Source: Brevibacillus brevis (GTDB lineage: Bacteria > Bacillota > Bacilli > Brevibacillales > Brevibacillaceae). From it: a DNA stretch of 64,000 bases. Location: assembly GCF_001039275.2 (NCBI RefSeq), contig NZ_CP030117.1, positions 1,881,501 to 1,945,500 on the forward strand, in the 5' to 3' direction. The first letter of the stretch is position 1, and every line of letters begins with the position of its first letter. The translations under genes were made by a program, and so were the position numbers. Below are positions 43,826-52,564 of this stretch, piece after piece. The notes beneath the pieces were generated by a model. That model was not told where the DNA came from. It did not search any database and worked only from the letters and a program-made list of their open reading frames with translations.

Positions 43826-44365
43826 TTAGTCAGCAGGAGCGACCCATTCCATCAGCCAGCAATCACGCATGCTTCCTTCGTGCCATTCGTGCAGAGGAAG
43901 CTCTTTTACTTTTCGAAAGCCACATTTTTCGTAGCAACGCAAAGCTCGTTCATTCCAGGCTTGCGGGTCAATCGCTACTTTTTGTGCTCGTTTTTCCGTG
44001 TGGAGATAGTGGAGGATGGCTGTAACGAGCTGAGTGCCGATACCGCGATTCCAGTAAGCAGGCTCTCCGATGAACTGGTCCATGCCGTAAACGATATCGT
44101 CTTTTGCATACCCATTCAGTTGTTTTTCCGGGGGATCGAGCGGATAAAATTGCGCATAACCAATCGGTTTGTCCGCGTACAAGATCAGGCATCGAGTTTC
44201 ACCGTCTTCTTCCGGAAAAAAGCTTTGCTGTACGAGCTTCTCGTCATGTGGCCGATCACGACCTTCATAATAGGCCAAAACGCGCTCGTCAGAAAGCCAT
44301 TTGACTAAGTGAGTAGAATCATTGGGGGATAAGGCTCTTATTTTTAAATCACCCGTATGAATCAT
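43826..44365 (-). CDS. GNAT-family acetyltransferase, AAC(6')-like
   Basis: A 179-aa GNAT enzyme. The acetyl-CoA-binding loop is 'YWNRGIGTQLV', followed by 'AIDPQAWNERALRCYEKCGFRKV'. This arrangement, with 'MDQFIGEPAYW' before it, resembles AAC(6')-type aminoglycoside acetyltransferases, but many housekeeping GNATs look the same, so resistance should not be assumed. It runs against all neighbours and interrupts the spoIVFB-rng order. AAGGAGAT precedes its ATG. Confidence 0.83.
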   Translation of the reverse strand: MIHTGDLKIRALSPNDSTHLVKWLSDERVLAYYEGRDRPHDEKLVQQSFFPEEDGETRCLILYADKPIGYAQFYPLDPPEKQLNGYAKDDIVYGMDQFIGEPAYWNRGIGTQLVTAILHYLHTEKRAQKVAIDPQAWNERALRCYEKCGFRKVKELPLHEWHEGSMRDCWLMEWVAPAD

Positions 44366-44472
44366 GGATTATCTCCTTTACCTTGACTTGGCAGCTATGT
44401 TAGATTACTTCCTATGAGCCCAGTTATCCTTCTTTTGGGCAATGTTTGCACGGGGAATAAGGAGTGAAGGCA

Positions 44473-45948
44473 GTGAAGCAAGTAGCGATCAGTGCACAAG
44501 GTGGCAGCATCCACATCGCATTTATGGAAGACGGGAAATTGCAGGAATGGCGTACACAGGATGTGGGAGCACACGCAGGCGTTGGTGACATTTATCAAGG
44601 ACGGGTCGCGGATGTAAAGCCAGGTATCCAATCCGCCTTTGTTGATATTGGTACAGGTCAGAATGCTTATTTGTATGTAGATGACACGGTCGGTGTGGAA
44701 TCGGGTGGAGCAGCGAAACCAAGTATTGCGGAACGTGTTCACGTAGGGCAAAAGGTATTGGTTCAAGTGAGTAAAGAAGCGATGGAAATGAAGGCGCCAA
44801 AAATCACGATGCGGATCAGCTTGCAGGGGCGTTATCTGGTATACCTTCCGACTGAAGATAGCATATCGCTTTCGCGTAAAATAACTGATGATACCAAACG
44901 AAAACGACTGCATCAGGTGATCTCTTCGACAGTAGCGCAAGGAGAAGGCTGTATTCTGCGCACGGAAGCAGCGGAAGCAGAAGAACAGACACTCATTAGC
45001 GAACTGGTCTATTTGCGTAATCGCTGGCAGGACATGCTGCGAGCAGCGGAGGGACTGCGCTCGAGCGGGCGGATTTTTCAGGATGCAGAGTTGATCGAGG
45101 CGGCGCTCCGAGATGGCTTGGCAAATGGAATGGATGAGGTGTTGGTAGAAGGTGCGGCGACTCATCAGCAGGTAAAAGCGGCGTTGGCAGCTTTTGCTCC
45201 GGAAGTACAAGAGAAGCTTCGCTGGTATCAGGGCAAACAGCCGCTCTTTGATTTCCTGGGTGTCGAGACGGAGCTGATTCGTGCTCGTGATCGACATGTG
45301 CCGCTCAAGAGTGGAGGGTTTTTGGTCATCGACAGGACTGAAGCGATGACGGTCATCGATGTCAATACCGGTTCATTCACAGGTGGGGGAGGGCAACAGC
45401 GGGAGCAGGCAGTGACGGCGACCAATCTGGAGGCGGTAACTGAAGTTGCCCGACAGCTGCGGTTGAGAGATATCGGTGGAATTGTGATCATTGATTTCAT
45501 CGACATGAAAGAGCAGAGCAATAAGGAGCGCGTGATCTCGCGTTTGAAACAAGAGCTGACGAAGGACCCTGTGCCTTCTACTGTTCTCGGGATGACGTCG
45601 CTTGGATTAGTCGAGATGACACGAAAAAGAGTGCGTGCGAGCCTGACGGAGCGGCTGACGGAGCCATGTGAGGCTTGCAAGGGCCGAGGGAGAGTTTGGC
45701 GAGTAGACGAGCTGTTCCGGCGCTTGTACGCCGAAGTCACCGCATTGGCAAAGAGCCAAGATGCGGAGGCAGTTCTCGTGGATCTGCCGCCAAGATTGTT
45801 GGACATGATAGAGGAGTGGGAAAAAGCAGAAGCAGTTGCATGGCCTGTACATGTCTATAAGCGGCTTATCCCTTCTATGAACCCGGACGAGTTTCGCATT
45901 GGATACGTCGGAAATCGGGAAGAGGCGGAACGGTTACAATCGAAATAA
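44473..45948 (+). CDS. rng: Ribonuclease G/E family endoribonuclease
   Basis: A 491-aa RNase G-type enzyme. An S1 domain (about 35-120, 'GDIYQGRVADVKPGIQSAFVDIG' split) is followed by the catalytic region 'MTVIDVNTGSFTG' and 'IVIIDFIDM' with the metal-binding Asp, then the zinc-link 'CEACKGRGRVW'. No E. coli RNase E-like scaffold is present. GTG 44473 lies 9 bases after AAGGAG; GTG 44464 touches it. Confidence 0.95.
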   Translation: MKQVAISAQGGSIHIAFMEDGKLQEWRTQDVGAHAGVGDIYQGRVADVKPGIQSAFVDIGTGQNAYLYVDDTVGVESGGAAKPSIAERVHVGQKVLVQVSKEAMEMKAPKITMRISLQGRYLVYLPTEDSISLSRKITDDTKRKRLHQVISSTVAQGEGCILRTEAAEAEEQTLISELVYLRNRWQDMLRAAEGLRSSGRIFQDAELIEAALRDGLANGMDEVLVEGAATHQQVKAALAAFAPEVQEKLRWYQGKQPLFDFLGVETELIRARDRHVPLKSGGFLVIDRTEAMTVIDVNTGSFTGGGGQQREQAVTATNLEAVTEVARQLRLRDIGGIVIIDFIDMKEQSNKERVISRLKQELTKDPVPSTVLGMTSLGLVEMTRKRVRASLTERLTEPCEACKGRGRVWRVDELFRRLYAEVTALAKSQDAEAVLVDLPPRLLDMIEEWEKAEAVAWPVHVYKRLIPSMNPDEFRIGYVGNREEAERLQSK

Positions 45949-45949
45949 C

Positions 45950-46094
45950 TTGACTGGGCTATTATAGCTATGATAACCTAATGGTTGTCATGCAGATATG
46001 CCTCGTGCATACTGTAACCGCACGAATCAGGTACATAAGCCGTCGCTCGTCGACGCACCTGTAAAGGCGAGTCTGAGTATAGGAGGTGCACACA
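45950..46094 (+). promoter_or_regulatory. Leader region of the rplU operon (L21-leader-like)
   Basis: A 146-base gap after rng holds TTGACT (45950-45955) with a TATGAT-like box at short spacing, so the promoter is weak on paper. The following sequence has paired segments such as GGCGAG/CTCGTC-type arms before AGGAGGTG at 46081. In Bacillales this place is taken by the L21 leader RNA thought to mediate autoregulation. Assigned mainly by position. Confidence 0.45.
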
Positions 46095-46406
46095 GTGTAC
46101 GCAATTATCGAAACCGGTGGAAAGCAATACAAAGTTGAAGAGGGAGCAGTTCTCTTCATCGAGAAATTGGCTGGCAACGAAGGAGACGTTGTTACTTTTG
46201 ACAAAGTTCTCTTCGTAAGCAAAGACGGCAAAGTTACTGCAGGAGCTCCTACAGTAGCTGGTGCAACGGTAACTGGTAAAGTAGAAAAACACGGTAAATC
46301 TGCAAAGATTATCGTGTACAAATACAAAGCCAAGAAAAACTACCGTCGCAAGCAAGGTCACCGTCAACCATTCACCAAAGTTGTGATCGAGAAGATCAAC
46401 GCTTAA
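46095..46406 (+). CDS. rplU: 50S ribosomal protein L21
   Basis: A 103-aa ribosomal protein binding 23S rRNA. '[16 protein letters not shown]' and the C-terminal '[17 protein letters not shown]' are diagnostic. GTG 46095 is 7 bases after AGGAGGTG and gives the standard N-terminus; an in-frame GTG at 46086 lies within that box. Confidence 0.98.
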   Translation: MYAIIETGGKQYKVEEGAVLFIEKLAGNEGDVVTFDKVLFVSKDGKVTAGAPTVAGATVTGKVEKHGKSAKIIVYKYKAKKNYRRKQGHRQPFTKVVIEKINA

Positions 46407-46419
46407 TTGGTGACTTGTT

Positions 46420-46770
46420 ATGATTGAAGTGATCGTGAGCCGTGCGCAGCACGGTATCCATGAAATTAGTATTTCCGGACATGCCAATGCGGGTGCCTAT
46501 GGGGCAGACATCGTTTGTTCTGCTGTATCAGGCATCAGCTTTGGTATATTAAACGCCATCCAACCTTTGACCGGCATCACTCCTGATGTCGCTGTCGCAC
46601 AAGAAGGCGGTGGGTTCTTGAAGTGGAGTCTGTCTTCTTCGGATGATGAGGCTACACGCGAGAAACAACAGCTTTTGGCAGAGAGCATGGTTATTGCTCT
46701 TTTGTCAGTTGAGGCGAATTACGGTAAATACGTAAAAGTAAATGATCGTAAATGGCAGGGAGGTGTCTGA
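46420..46770 (+). CDS. prp: Ribosomal-processing cysteine protease Prp
   Basis: A 116-aa protease (YsxB) that trims the N-terminus of L27 in Firmicutes. The catalytic pair is His21 in 'ISGHANAG' and Cys33 in 'IVCSAVSG'. It lies between rplU and rpmA, as in other species whose L27 has a cleavable extension, and this L27 has one. Confidence 0.96.
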   Translation: MIEVIVSRAQHGIHEISISGHANAGAYGADIVCSAVSGISFGILNAIQPLTGITPDVAVAQEGGGFLKWSLSSSDDEATREKQQLLAESMVIALLSVEANYGKYVKVNDRKWQGGV

Positions 46771-46771
46771 T

Positions 46772-47071
46772 ATGAACATGCTGTTTAACTTGGACCTTCA
46801 GTTTTTCGCATCGAAAAAAGGGGTAGGTTCCACAAAGAACGGTCGCGATTCCATTTCCAAACGTCTGGGCGTGAAACGTGGCGACGGGCAATTCGTTACT
46901 GCTGGTAACATTCTCGTTCGTCAACGCGGAACAAAGATTTACCCAGGTGCGAACGTAATGAAAGGCGGAGACGACACTCTGTTTGCAACTGCAGATGGTG
47001 TTGTTCGTTTCAAGCGTCTGGGCCGTGATCGCAAACAAGTTGTGATCGAGCCAGTTGCTTCCGAAGCGTAA
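46772..47071 (+). CDS. rpmA: 50S ribosomal protein L27 with Prp-cleavable leader
   Basis: A 99-aa L27 precursor. The leader '[12 protein letters not shown]' precedes the mature '[15 protein letters not shown]', giving the Prp cleavage motif LQFF/A. The mature N-terminus reaches toward the peptidyl-transferase centre, so cleavage is essential in relatives. ATG 46772 is 6 bases after GGGAGGTG. The stop is followed by a strong terminator. Confidence 0.97.
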   Translation: MNMLFNLDLQFFASKKGVGSTKNGRDSISKRLGVKRGDGQFVTAGNILVRQRGTKIYPGANVMKGGDDTLFATADGVVRFKRLGRDRKQVVIEPVASEA

Positions 47072-47085
47072 ATATTTGTTAAGAA

Positions 47086-47117
47086 AAACCCAGCGATATA
47101 GCTGGGTTTTCTTTTTG
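47086..47117 (+). terminator. Terminator of rplU-prp-rpmA
   Basis: AAACCCAGC (47086-47094) pairs perfectly with GCTGGGTTT (47101-47109), then TTTTCTTTTT. Its T tract touches the -35 region of the spo0B promoter. Confidence 0.92.
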
Positions 47118-47141
47118 TCCGGCTCTTTTTTATGGTACAAT
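47115..47141 (+). promoter_or_regulatory. Promoter of spo0B-obg
   Basis: TACAAT at 47136-47141 is a good -10. TTGTCC at 47115-47120 (15-base spacing) or TTTTGT at 47113 (17) could be the -35. Confidence 0.55.
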
Positions 47142-47179
47142 AGATGGGAAAGATATTCTTATCGACTTGGGTGAATGTG

Positions 47180-47764
47180 ATGGGGGACGAGCGGAGGCTG
47201 TTTACGCATCAGACAGACCAACTGCTGACCGTTCTGAACAGGCAGCGGCATGACTGGTTGAACCACGTTCAGGTTCTGCTCGGCTATTTGCATTTGAACC
47301 GTACTGAACAAGGAGAGGCCCATTTGAAGCGCATCGCACAGATGGCGATGCAGGAATCGATGGTTGCCCGATTGAATAGCTCCTTGTTGTCCGTCTTCTT
47401 CTTGACATTTAACGCACTGAACAATGAATTGCTTTTAGAAGTAGACGTGTGCAATCATGTGGATCTCACGCGAGTAGTTTTGGACGAGCAAGACTTGTTT
47501 CAGTTGGTGTCAGAGATATTATGCACAGTGAACGATCATGTAGACCAGAGCGGGTACGAAGCAGCCAGCATGCAGGTAAGCTTGCAGATGGATGAGCGTG
47601 GCGTTCATTTTCGTTTTGACCTGGCCGGTGTACTTCGTGCATCCGGAATGGAAGAATTGGAAAAGCTGATACGTAAAAGCGAACAGAGTACGGTGGAGGT
47701 CACCGAGTGGATACATACGGAAGAAGAATGGGTCCTGAATTTGGTGGTTCCATTCGCGGAATGA
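47180..47764 (+). CDS. spo0B: Sporulation phosphotransferase Spo0B
   Basis: Passes phosphate from Spo0F to Spo0A in the sporulation phosphorelay. The 194-aa protein has the phosphorylated His24 in '[18 protein letters not shown]', in the helical hairpin used for dimerisation, and a degenerate ATPase-like C-terminal domain. I start at ATG 47180 with GGGTGA upstream. An ATG at 47144 lies only 3 bases after the -10 box and cannot be in the message if that promoter is used. Position before obg is as in B. subtilis. Confidence 0.88.
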   Translation: MGDERRLFTHQTDQLLTVLNRQRHDWLNHVQVLLGYLHLNRTEQGEAHLKRIAQMAMQESMVARLNSSLLSVFFLTFNALNNELLLEVDVCNHVDLTRVVLDEQDLFQLVSEILCTVNDHVDQSGYEAASMQVSLQMDERGVHFRFDLAGVLRASGMEELEKLIRKSEQSTVEVTEWIHTEEEWVLNLVVPFAE

Positions 47765-47777
47765 AAGAGGTGACACC

Positions 47778-49055
47778 ATGTTTGTCGATCAGGTAAAAGT
47801 ATATGTAAAAGGCGGGGACGGTGGTAATGGAGCCGTCTCCTTTCGCCGGGAGAAGTACGTACCGCTGGGTGGTCCAGCGGGTGGAGATGGCGGTCAAGGG
47901 GGAGATGTCGTATTTGTCGTGGATGAAGGTCTGCGTACACTGGTAGATTTTCGCTATCAACGACATTTCAAAGCCCCTCGCGGAGAGCATGGCCGCAACA
48001 AATCTCAGCACGGAGCAGGCGCGGAAGATATGGTCGTGCGCGTTCCACCGGGAACAACTGTCATTGATGATGATACCAAAGAAGTGATTGCCGATCTGGT
48101 GGAGCAGGGTCAACGTGCTGTGATCGCAAAAGGCGGACGCGGAGGACGAGGCAATATTCGTTTTGCCAACTCTTCGAATCCAGCCCCACACATCTCGGAG
48201 AACGGAGAGCCAGGTCAAGAGCGTTACATTGTCATGGAGCTCAAGCTGATTGCAGATGTGGGCTTGGTTGGTTATCCGAGTGTAGGAAAATCCACGTTGC
48301 TGTCCAGTGTGACAGCGGCGAAGCCAAAAATTGCGGCGTACCACTTTACGACGCTGACACCGAATCTGGGTGTTGTGGACTTGGGCGAGCAGAGCTTCGT
48401 TATGGCTGACTTGCCAGGATTGATTGAAGGTGCGCATGAAGGTGTGGGTCTTGGTCACCAATTCCTGCGTCACGTAGAGCGGACACGCTTGATCGTCCAT
48501 GTGATTGACATGGCAGCGGTAGATGGACGCGATCCATACGAGGATTATTTGCAGATCAACCGAGAGCTGACGATGTATAACCTGAAGCTCGAAGATCGTC
48601 CACAAATTGTAGTCGCAAACAAAATGGAACTGCCAGAAGCAGAGGAAAACCTGCGTATTTTCAAGGAAAAGGCTCCAGATGTGAAGGTGTACGAGATTTC
48701 TGCTGCAACCCGTCAAGGCGTACAAGAATTGATGTATGCGATCGGGGATACCTTGGCGACGATTCCGGACAAGCCTGCTGTCGAGGAAGTTGCGGAAGTG
48801 GAAGAGCGCGTAGTGTTCCGAGCAGAAAAAGAACCAGAGGCATTCGAGATTACGCGTGATAACGAAGTATTCGTCGTCAGCGGTGAAAAGATCGAGAAGC
48901 TCGTACGCATGACCAATCTGAACAGCTATGATGCAGCCCAGCGTTTTGCAAGACAAATGCGCAGCATGGGTGTAGATGATGCTCTGCGTAAGCTGGGAGC
49001 AAAAGACGGGGATACCGTTCGGATCGGCAAATTAGAGTTTGACTTTGTGGAGTGA
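47778..49055 (+). CDS. obg: GTPase Obg (CgtA)
   Basis: Essential ribosome-associated GTPase, also tied to Spo0A activation in B. subtilis. The 425-aa protein has the glycine-rich Obg fold (1-158, '[18 protein letters not shown]'), a G domain with '[12 protein letters not shown]', '[12 protein letters not shown]', 'VANKMELP' and 'ISAATRQG', and the C-terminal OCT domain (about 350-425). ATG follows AAAGAGGTGA. Confidence 0.98.
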   Translation: MFVDQVKVYVKGGDGGNGAVSFRREKYVPLGGPAGGDGGQGGDVVFVVDEGLRTLVDFRYQRHFKAPRGEHGRNKSQHGAGAEDMVVRVPPGTTVIDDDTKEVIADLVEQGQRAVIAKGGRGGRGNIRFANSSNPAPHISENGEPGQERYIVMELKLIADVGLVGYPSVGKSTLLSSVTAAKPKIAAYHFTTLTPNLGVVDLGEQSFVMADLPGLIEGAHEGVGLGHQFLRHVERTRLIVHVIDMAAVDGRDPYEDYLQINRELTMYNLKLEDRPQIVVANKMELPEAEENLRIFKEKAPDVKVYEISAATRQGVQELMYAIGDTLATIPDKPAVEEVAEVEERVVFRAEKEPEAFEITRDNEVFVVSGEKIEKLVRMTNLNSYDAAQRFARQMRSMGVDDALRKLGAKDGDTVRIGKLEFDFVE

Positions 49056-49063
49056 CAAAAACC

Positions 49064-49729
49064 ATGATTGATATCCCATCACTGAACCCATTTTTGGGGG
49101 ATAAACGACTCCAACGCGGTGCGTCGCTACCGCTAATCATCTCCAAGCAGGTGAAGACACCTGTCCAAGTTTTGGTTGAACATGCAAAGGGCAGTTATCT
49201 CGTAGTTTCCTACGAGATGAAGCCTGAAACAAAAGCAGAGCTTCTCGGATCAACTGTACGCATTCGTTGGGAGACGGATGCGGCAGTGAATACCATTGAT
49301 TTGGAAGTAGTTTCGGAGCAAACGCTTTGGCCGATCAAGCTTTTAGGGATGATTCCGATTAGTGTAGGGGTAGAAATTACACAAAAGCGCAAGCAGGATC
49401 CCATCTCCCCAGATCTCGGTATTTCTGTCCCTTACAAGGTGATGGGAGCCAGACCGATCGAAGAAAAAGGCGAGGCAGTGTTGCTAAAATTCTCTCCTAC
49501 CCGTCTTGTTTTGGGAACGGACGGTTATGTGTCGAAGGGCGATTTTCTCCACTTGTCTTTCAAGATACCGAAGCAAGCGCAGGAGATCGTCATGATGGCG
49601 AAAATCGTGGAAAAAACGTTCCAAGACAAGGAATCAATCATTGAATTAATCTTTACGGATATCAATGAAAAGCACCATGAACTCATCAAAGAATACTATA
49701 AAAAGCTCTCAACTGCCGCTTCTTCCTAA
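49064..49729 (+). CDS. PilZ-domain protein
   Basis: A 221-aa protein with an N-terminal YcgR-like beta domain ('QVLVEHAKGSYLVVSYEM') and a C-terminal PilZ-like half ('LKFSPTRLVLGTDGYVSKGDFLHLSFKI', split). The usual RxxxR c-di-GMP motif and D/NxSxxG box are not clearly seen, so c-di-GMP binding is uncertain. ATG 49064 follows GGAG by 12 bases; a GTG at 49052 overlaps the obg stop. B. subtilis has no such gene after obg. Likely cotranscribed with obg. Confidence 0.6.
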   Translation: MIDIPSLNPFLGDKRLQRGASLPLIISKQVKTPVQVLVEHAKGSYLVVSYEMKPETKAELLGSTVRIRWETDAAVNTIDLEVVSEQTLWPIKLLGMIPISVGVEITQKRKQDPISPDLGISVPYKVMGARPIEEKGEAVLLKFSPTRLVLGTDGYVSKGDFLHLSFKIPKQAQEIVMMAKIVEKTFQDKESIIELIFTDINEKHHELIKEYYKKLSTAASS

Positions 49730-49744
49730 GGAAGCGGTTTTTTT
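49716..49744 (+). terminator. Terminator after the PilZ gene
   Basis: CCGCTTC (49716-49722) pairs with GAAGCGG (49731-49737), followed by seven T. Confidence 0.88.
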
Positions 49745-49847
49745 CCTTTGATGTTCCTGCGAAGAAGGTATATAGTAGAGTACATAGAGTTCTAAATCGA
49801 GCCTGTTCACTTCATGATTTGTTGTGTACGCTTTCCTGAATAAATAC

Positions 49848-49865
49848 ATGTGAAATCATTCACTT
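49848..49865. promoter_or_regulatory. Rex-type operator 1
   Basis: ATGTGAAATCATTCACTT has a perfect GTGAA-N4-TTCAC core and resembles the Rex consensus TTGTGAA-N4-TTCACAA (11 of 14 fixed bases). Confidence 0.6.
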
Positions 49866-49896
49866 TTGATTATTCGAATCCGTTGTCTGCTTTACT

Positions 49897-49914
49897 TTGT
49901 GAAAAATGTTACAA
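49897..49914. promoter_or_regulatory. Rex-type operator 2
   Basis: TTGTGAAAAATGTTACAA has a perfect left half and 5 of 7 in the right half. It lies 49 bases (centre to centre) from operator 1. Rex senses NADH/NAD and represses the yjlC-ndh operon in B. subtilis, which is exactly the gene pair downstream. Confidence 0.65.
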
Positions 49915-50019
49915 ACAATTTTTTACCGGATTTTCAGGGAGAATAGCGGCCGTTACTCGTATGAACAGGCATCGAGAATGAAAGGCCTCTATTCCAAAGC
50001 AAAGGAGGACGTTTTTTTT

Positions 50020-50475
50020 ATGTCTCAAACAACTACGCAACAAGCTCAAGCTGCTGCTGAAGTAGCAAGCACTGCAACTCTGGCACCAGCGCAACAACAA
50101 GATGTACTTGATCAGTTGATGAAACCAGAAATTCAAGAGTCACTGAACGTATTGGTGGCGAACCTGCCTAAATTGGCAGAACTGACTACTCTTTTGACCA
50201 AAACATATGATTTGGTACAAACAGTAGCCAATGATCATGTGTTGATCGACGACATCAAAGGCGGAATGGAAGAGTTCGTAAAACCGATCTCTGATAAAGC
50301 GAAAGGTATTGCGCAAGCAGCCATTGAAGCCAATGACCGTGTTCATGTAGAAGAGTCTACTATCGGTTTGTTCGGTATTCTCAAAATGCTCAAGGATCCG
50401 CAAGTACAAAAAACATTGCGTTTCGCACAAGCATTCCTGGAAGTATCAGCAGAACGTCAACAACAAAAACGCTAG
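50020..50475 (+). CDS. yjlC: DUF1641 protein YjlC
   Basis: A 151-aa cytoplasmic protein, Gln/Ala-rich at the N-terminus and helical after. It has the DUF1641 pattern 'LLTKTYDLVQTVANDH' and 'IGLFGILKMLKDPQVQKTL'. YjlC is the partner gene of ndh in B. subtilis, with unknown biochemical role. ATG 50020 lies after AAAGGAGG; the frame extends upstream to 49906 through non-conserved sequence. Confidence 0.85.
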   Translation: MSQTTTQQAQAAAEVASTATLAPAQQQDVLDQLMKPEIQESLNVLVANLPKLAELTTLLTKTYDLVQTVANDHVLIDDIKGGMEEFVKPISDKAKGIAQAAIEANDRVHVEESTIGLFGILKMLKDPQVQKTLRFAQAFLEVSAERQQQKR

Positions 50476-50517
50476 TTTTTTTATTATGGAATGTAAGACA
50501 AGGACGGAGGATTGGGC

Positions 50518-51696
50518 ATGGCGAAGCATATTCTGATTCTAGGCGGCGGTTATGGCGGTTTGCTCAGCGCATTGACCGCACGTAAATACATGACGGCTGA
50601 AGAAGCGTCGATCACGGTGGTAAATCGTTTTCCTACTCACCAAATCATTACGGAACTGCACCGCTTGGCAGTAGGAAACCTGTCTGAACAAAACGTGGCG
50701 CTCCCTCTGGAAAGATTGCTGCGTGGCAAAGAGATTAACCTCGTAGTAGATTCGGTAGAAAATATTGGCCTCGATTCCCAACGCGTAACATTGGCGAGCG
50801 GCGAGTCCATCAAATACGATGCTTTGGTAATTGCGCTGGGTAGTGAAACCGCATTCTTCGGAATCCCGGGTCTGCAAGAGTACAGCTTTACACTGAAGTC
50901 TGTAGAAGAAGCAAATCGTCTGCGTGCACACCTCGAAGAGCGCGTGATTGAATACAAGACGAGCAAAAATAAAGCAGATGCTACCTTCGTAGTAGGTGGT
51001 GGCGGTCTGACAGGTATCGAGCTGGTTGGGGAATTCGCTGATATGTTGCCAAATCTGTGCCACAAACACGGCGTAGACTTTGCAGACGTATCCATCTACT
51101 GCGTAGAAGCAGGTCCATCCATTTTGGCTGGTTTTGCTCCTGACCTGGTTGAGCGTGCGAAAACGAGCTTGGAAAAACGCGGCGTTCAGTTCCTGACAGG
51201 CGTACCTGTAACGGAAATGAAAGAAACCACGGTTTGCCTGAAAGATGGCGGTACCATTGAAACCAAAACAATGGTATGGACAGGTGGGGTACAAGGAAAT
51301 CGCGTAGTAGCGGAGTGCGGCGTGGAAGTAAACCGCGGACGTGCAACTGTTACCGAATTCCTGCAATCCACTTCTCACCCTGATGTATTCCTCGCAGGTG
51401 ACAGTGCGGTCGTAATGGGGCCAGAGGGCCGTCCATTCCCTCCAACTGCGCAACTGGCATGGCAAATGGGCGAAGTAGTGGGACACAATCTCTTCGCGCA
51501 CTTCAACGGCACCAAAATGGATACCTTCAAACCGGTATTCTCCGGTACATTGGGTAGCCTGGGCCGCAAAGACGCGATCGGAACAATTGGTGCAAGCCAA
51601 CTGAAGCTGAAAGGCCTGCCAGCAACCTTGATGAAAGAAGCGAGTAACGTTCGCTACTTGACTCATATCAACGGTCTGTCCTCTTTGGCATACTAA
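50518..51696 (+). CDS. ndh: Type II NADH dehydrogenase
   Basis: Single-subunit, non-proton-pumping NADH:menaquinone oxidoreductase at the inner membrane face. The 392-aa length equals B. subtilis Ndh. FAD motif 'ILILGGGYGGLLSAL', quinone-site region 'PTHQIITELHRLAVGN', NADH motif 'FVVGGGGLTGIELVGE', and 'VFLAGDSAVVMGPEGRP' are present. ATG 50518 is 8 bases after GGACGGAGG. Cotranscribed with yjlC, probably under Rex control. Confidence 0.95.
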   Translation: MAKHILILGGGYGGLLSALTARKYMTAEEASITVVNRFPTHQIITELHRLAVGNLSEQNVALPLERLLRGKEINLVVDSVENIGLDSQRVTLASGESIKYDALVIALGSETAFFGIPGLQEYSFTLKSVEEANRLRAHLEERVIEYKTSKNKADATFVVGGGGLTGIELVGEFADMLPNLCHKHGVDFADVSIYCVEAGPSILAGFAPDLVERAKTSLEKRGVQFLTGVPVTEMKETTVCLKDGGTIETKTMVWTGGVQGNRVVAECGVEVNRGRATVTEFLQSTSHPDVFLAGDSAVVMGPEGRPFPPTAQLAWQMGEVVGHNLFAHFNGTKMDTFKPVFSGTLGSLGRKDAIGTIGASQLKLKGLPATLMKEASNVRYLTHINGLSSLAY

Positions 51697-51706
51697 TCGA
51701 ATCAGG

Positions 51707-51739
51707 AAAACCCGGGATGATGGTGTCCCGGGTTTTTTT
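51707..51739 (+). terminator. Terminator of yjlC-ndh
   Basis: Perfect 11-bp stem AAAACCCGGGA (51707-51717) with TCCCGGGTTTT (51726-51736), then T to 51739. The reverse reading has four T, so it may also end the opposite gene. Confidence 0.93.
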
Positions 51740-51747
51740 GTGCTTGT

Positions 51748-51900
51748 TTATCCGTTTCCGCTTGGATCTTCAATCACGTTGGGGGATTGTGCCATCTTTT
51801 TGCCCCGCATGTCATTGCCAAACTGTTCGAGACTGCTTGGCTTACCCGCTGGGTGATTGTTACGGCGCTCCGATTTATCTGACTTTCCACGTCCGGCCAT
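51748..51900 (-). CDS. Small hydrophilic protein of 50 residues, unknown
   Basis: A frame from ATG at 51898-51900 to TAA at 51748-51750 on the minus strand, with a very strong GGAGGAGGTG 8 bases before the start. The peptide begins 'MAGRGKSDKSERRNNHPAGK' and ends 'VIEDPSGNG'. It has no hydrophobic segment and is rich in Gly, Asn, Ser and Lys/Arg, in the style of minor small acid-soluble spore proteins. I cannot match it to a named family. It ends just before the ndh terminator, so transcription converges. Confidence 0.6.
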   Translation of the reverse strand: MAGRGKSDKSERRNNHPAGKPSSLEQFGNDMRGKKMAQSPNVIEDPSGNG

Positions 51901-52011
51901 TTGCCTTTCACCTCCTCCATACGATACGCATTATTGTGCGCGAAGAAGCTCCCCCTCATGTAATCAAAGTAAACCAAATATGATCCGATGAAAAAAAGTG
52001 ACGGATAAGGA

Positions 52012-52040
52012 TTGTCACATTACATGCTATCCGTTATAAT
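52012..52040 (+). promoter_or_regulatory. Promoter of pheB-hom-thrC-thrB
   Basis: TTGTCA (52012-52017), 17 bases, TATAAT (52035-52040). The message would start about 40 bases before pheB. Confidence 0.82.
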
Positions 52041-52085
52041 GTCCTCTATGAAGAAACAACTGTTTTTCTCAGGAGGACACAACGC

Positions 52086-52529
52086 ATGAAAAAGGAAGAA
52101 AAATTCTACTTGATTCGATCTGACATCCTGCCAGAATCGATTGCCAAAACGATTGAAGCCAAGAAGATGCTGGAATCCGGCGAAGTGGATACCGTGAATG
52201 AAGCGGTTGAACGCGTGGGATTGAGCCGCAGTGCTTTTTATAAGTACAAAGATGGCGTTTTTCCGTTCAATGCGATGATGAGCGAAAAAATTATGACGTT
52301 TACGTTCTCTTTGGATCACATGTCAGGTTACTTGTCCAAAGTACTCACATATGTAGCCGATCAAGGTGGAAACGTGTTGACCATCAATCAGACGATTCCA
52401 CTTCAAGGGATTGCTACCATATCCATGTCAGTCGATATGGCTAATCTTCGCGTATCTAGCACGGAGTTTTTGGATAACTTGCAGCTGATCCCGGGCGTTC
52501 GCAAAGCGATGATCGTCGGTAGAGGCTAA
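52086..52529 (+). CDS. pheB: ACT-domain protein PheB
   Basis: A 147-aa protein with an N-terminal helix-turn-helix-like segment ('NEAVERVGLSRSAFYKYKDG') and a C-terminal ACT domain ('VLTINQTIPLQGIATISMSVDM' split). ACT domains bind amino acids. In B. subtilis it lies between obg and pheA; here it leads the hom-thrC-thrB operon. It may be a regulator or a chorismate-mutase-like protein; its activity is not proven. Confidence 0.85.
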   Translation: MKKEEKFYLIRSDILPESIAKTIEAKKMLESGEVDTVNEAVERVGLSRSAFYKYKDGVFPFNAMMSEKIMTFTFSLDHMSGYLSKVLTYVADQGGNVLTINQTIPLQGIATISMSVDMANLRVSSTEFLDNLQLIPGVRKAMIVGRG

Positions 52530-52564
52530 GCAAAAAACAATCAAAGAAAAGGCAGGGGAGAGAC

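Noticed and set aside
43826-44365. Aminoglycoside resistance gene
   Set aside because: The GNAT pattern fits, but specificity cannot be read from these motifs; kept as an AAC(6')-like acetyltransferase only.
47700-48956. Minus-strand open frame of 418 codons opposite obg
   Set aside because: No protein-like pattern or useful ribosome binding site; obg is certain on the plus strand.
50539-51666. Minus-strand open frame of 375 codons opposite ndh
   Set aside because: Opposite a well-conserved gene, Cys/Phe-rich with no family pattern; a result of codon bias on the real strand.
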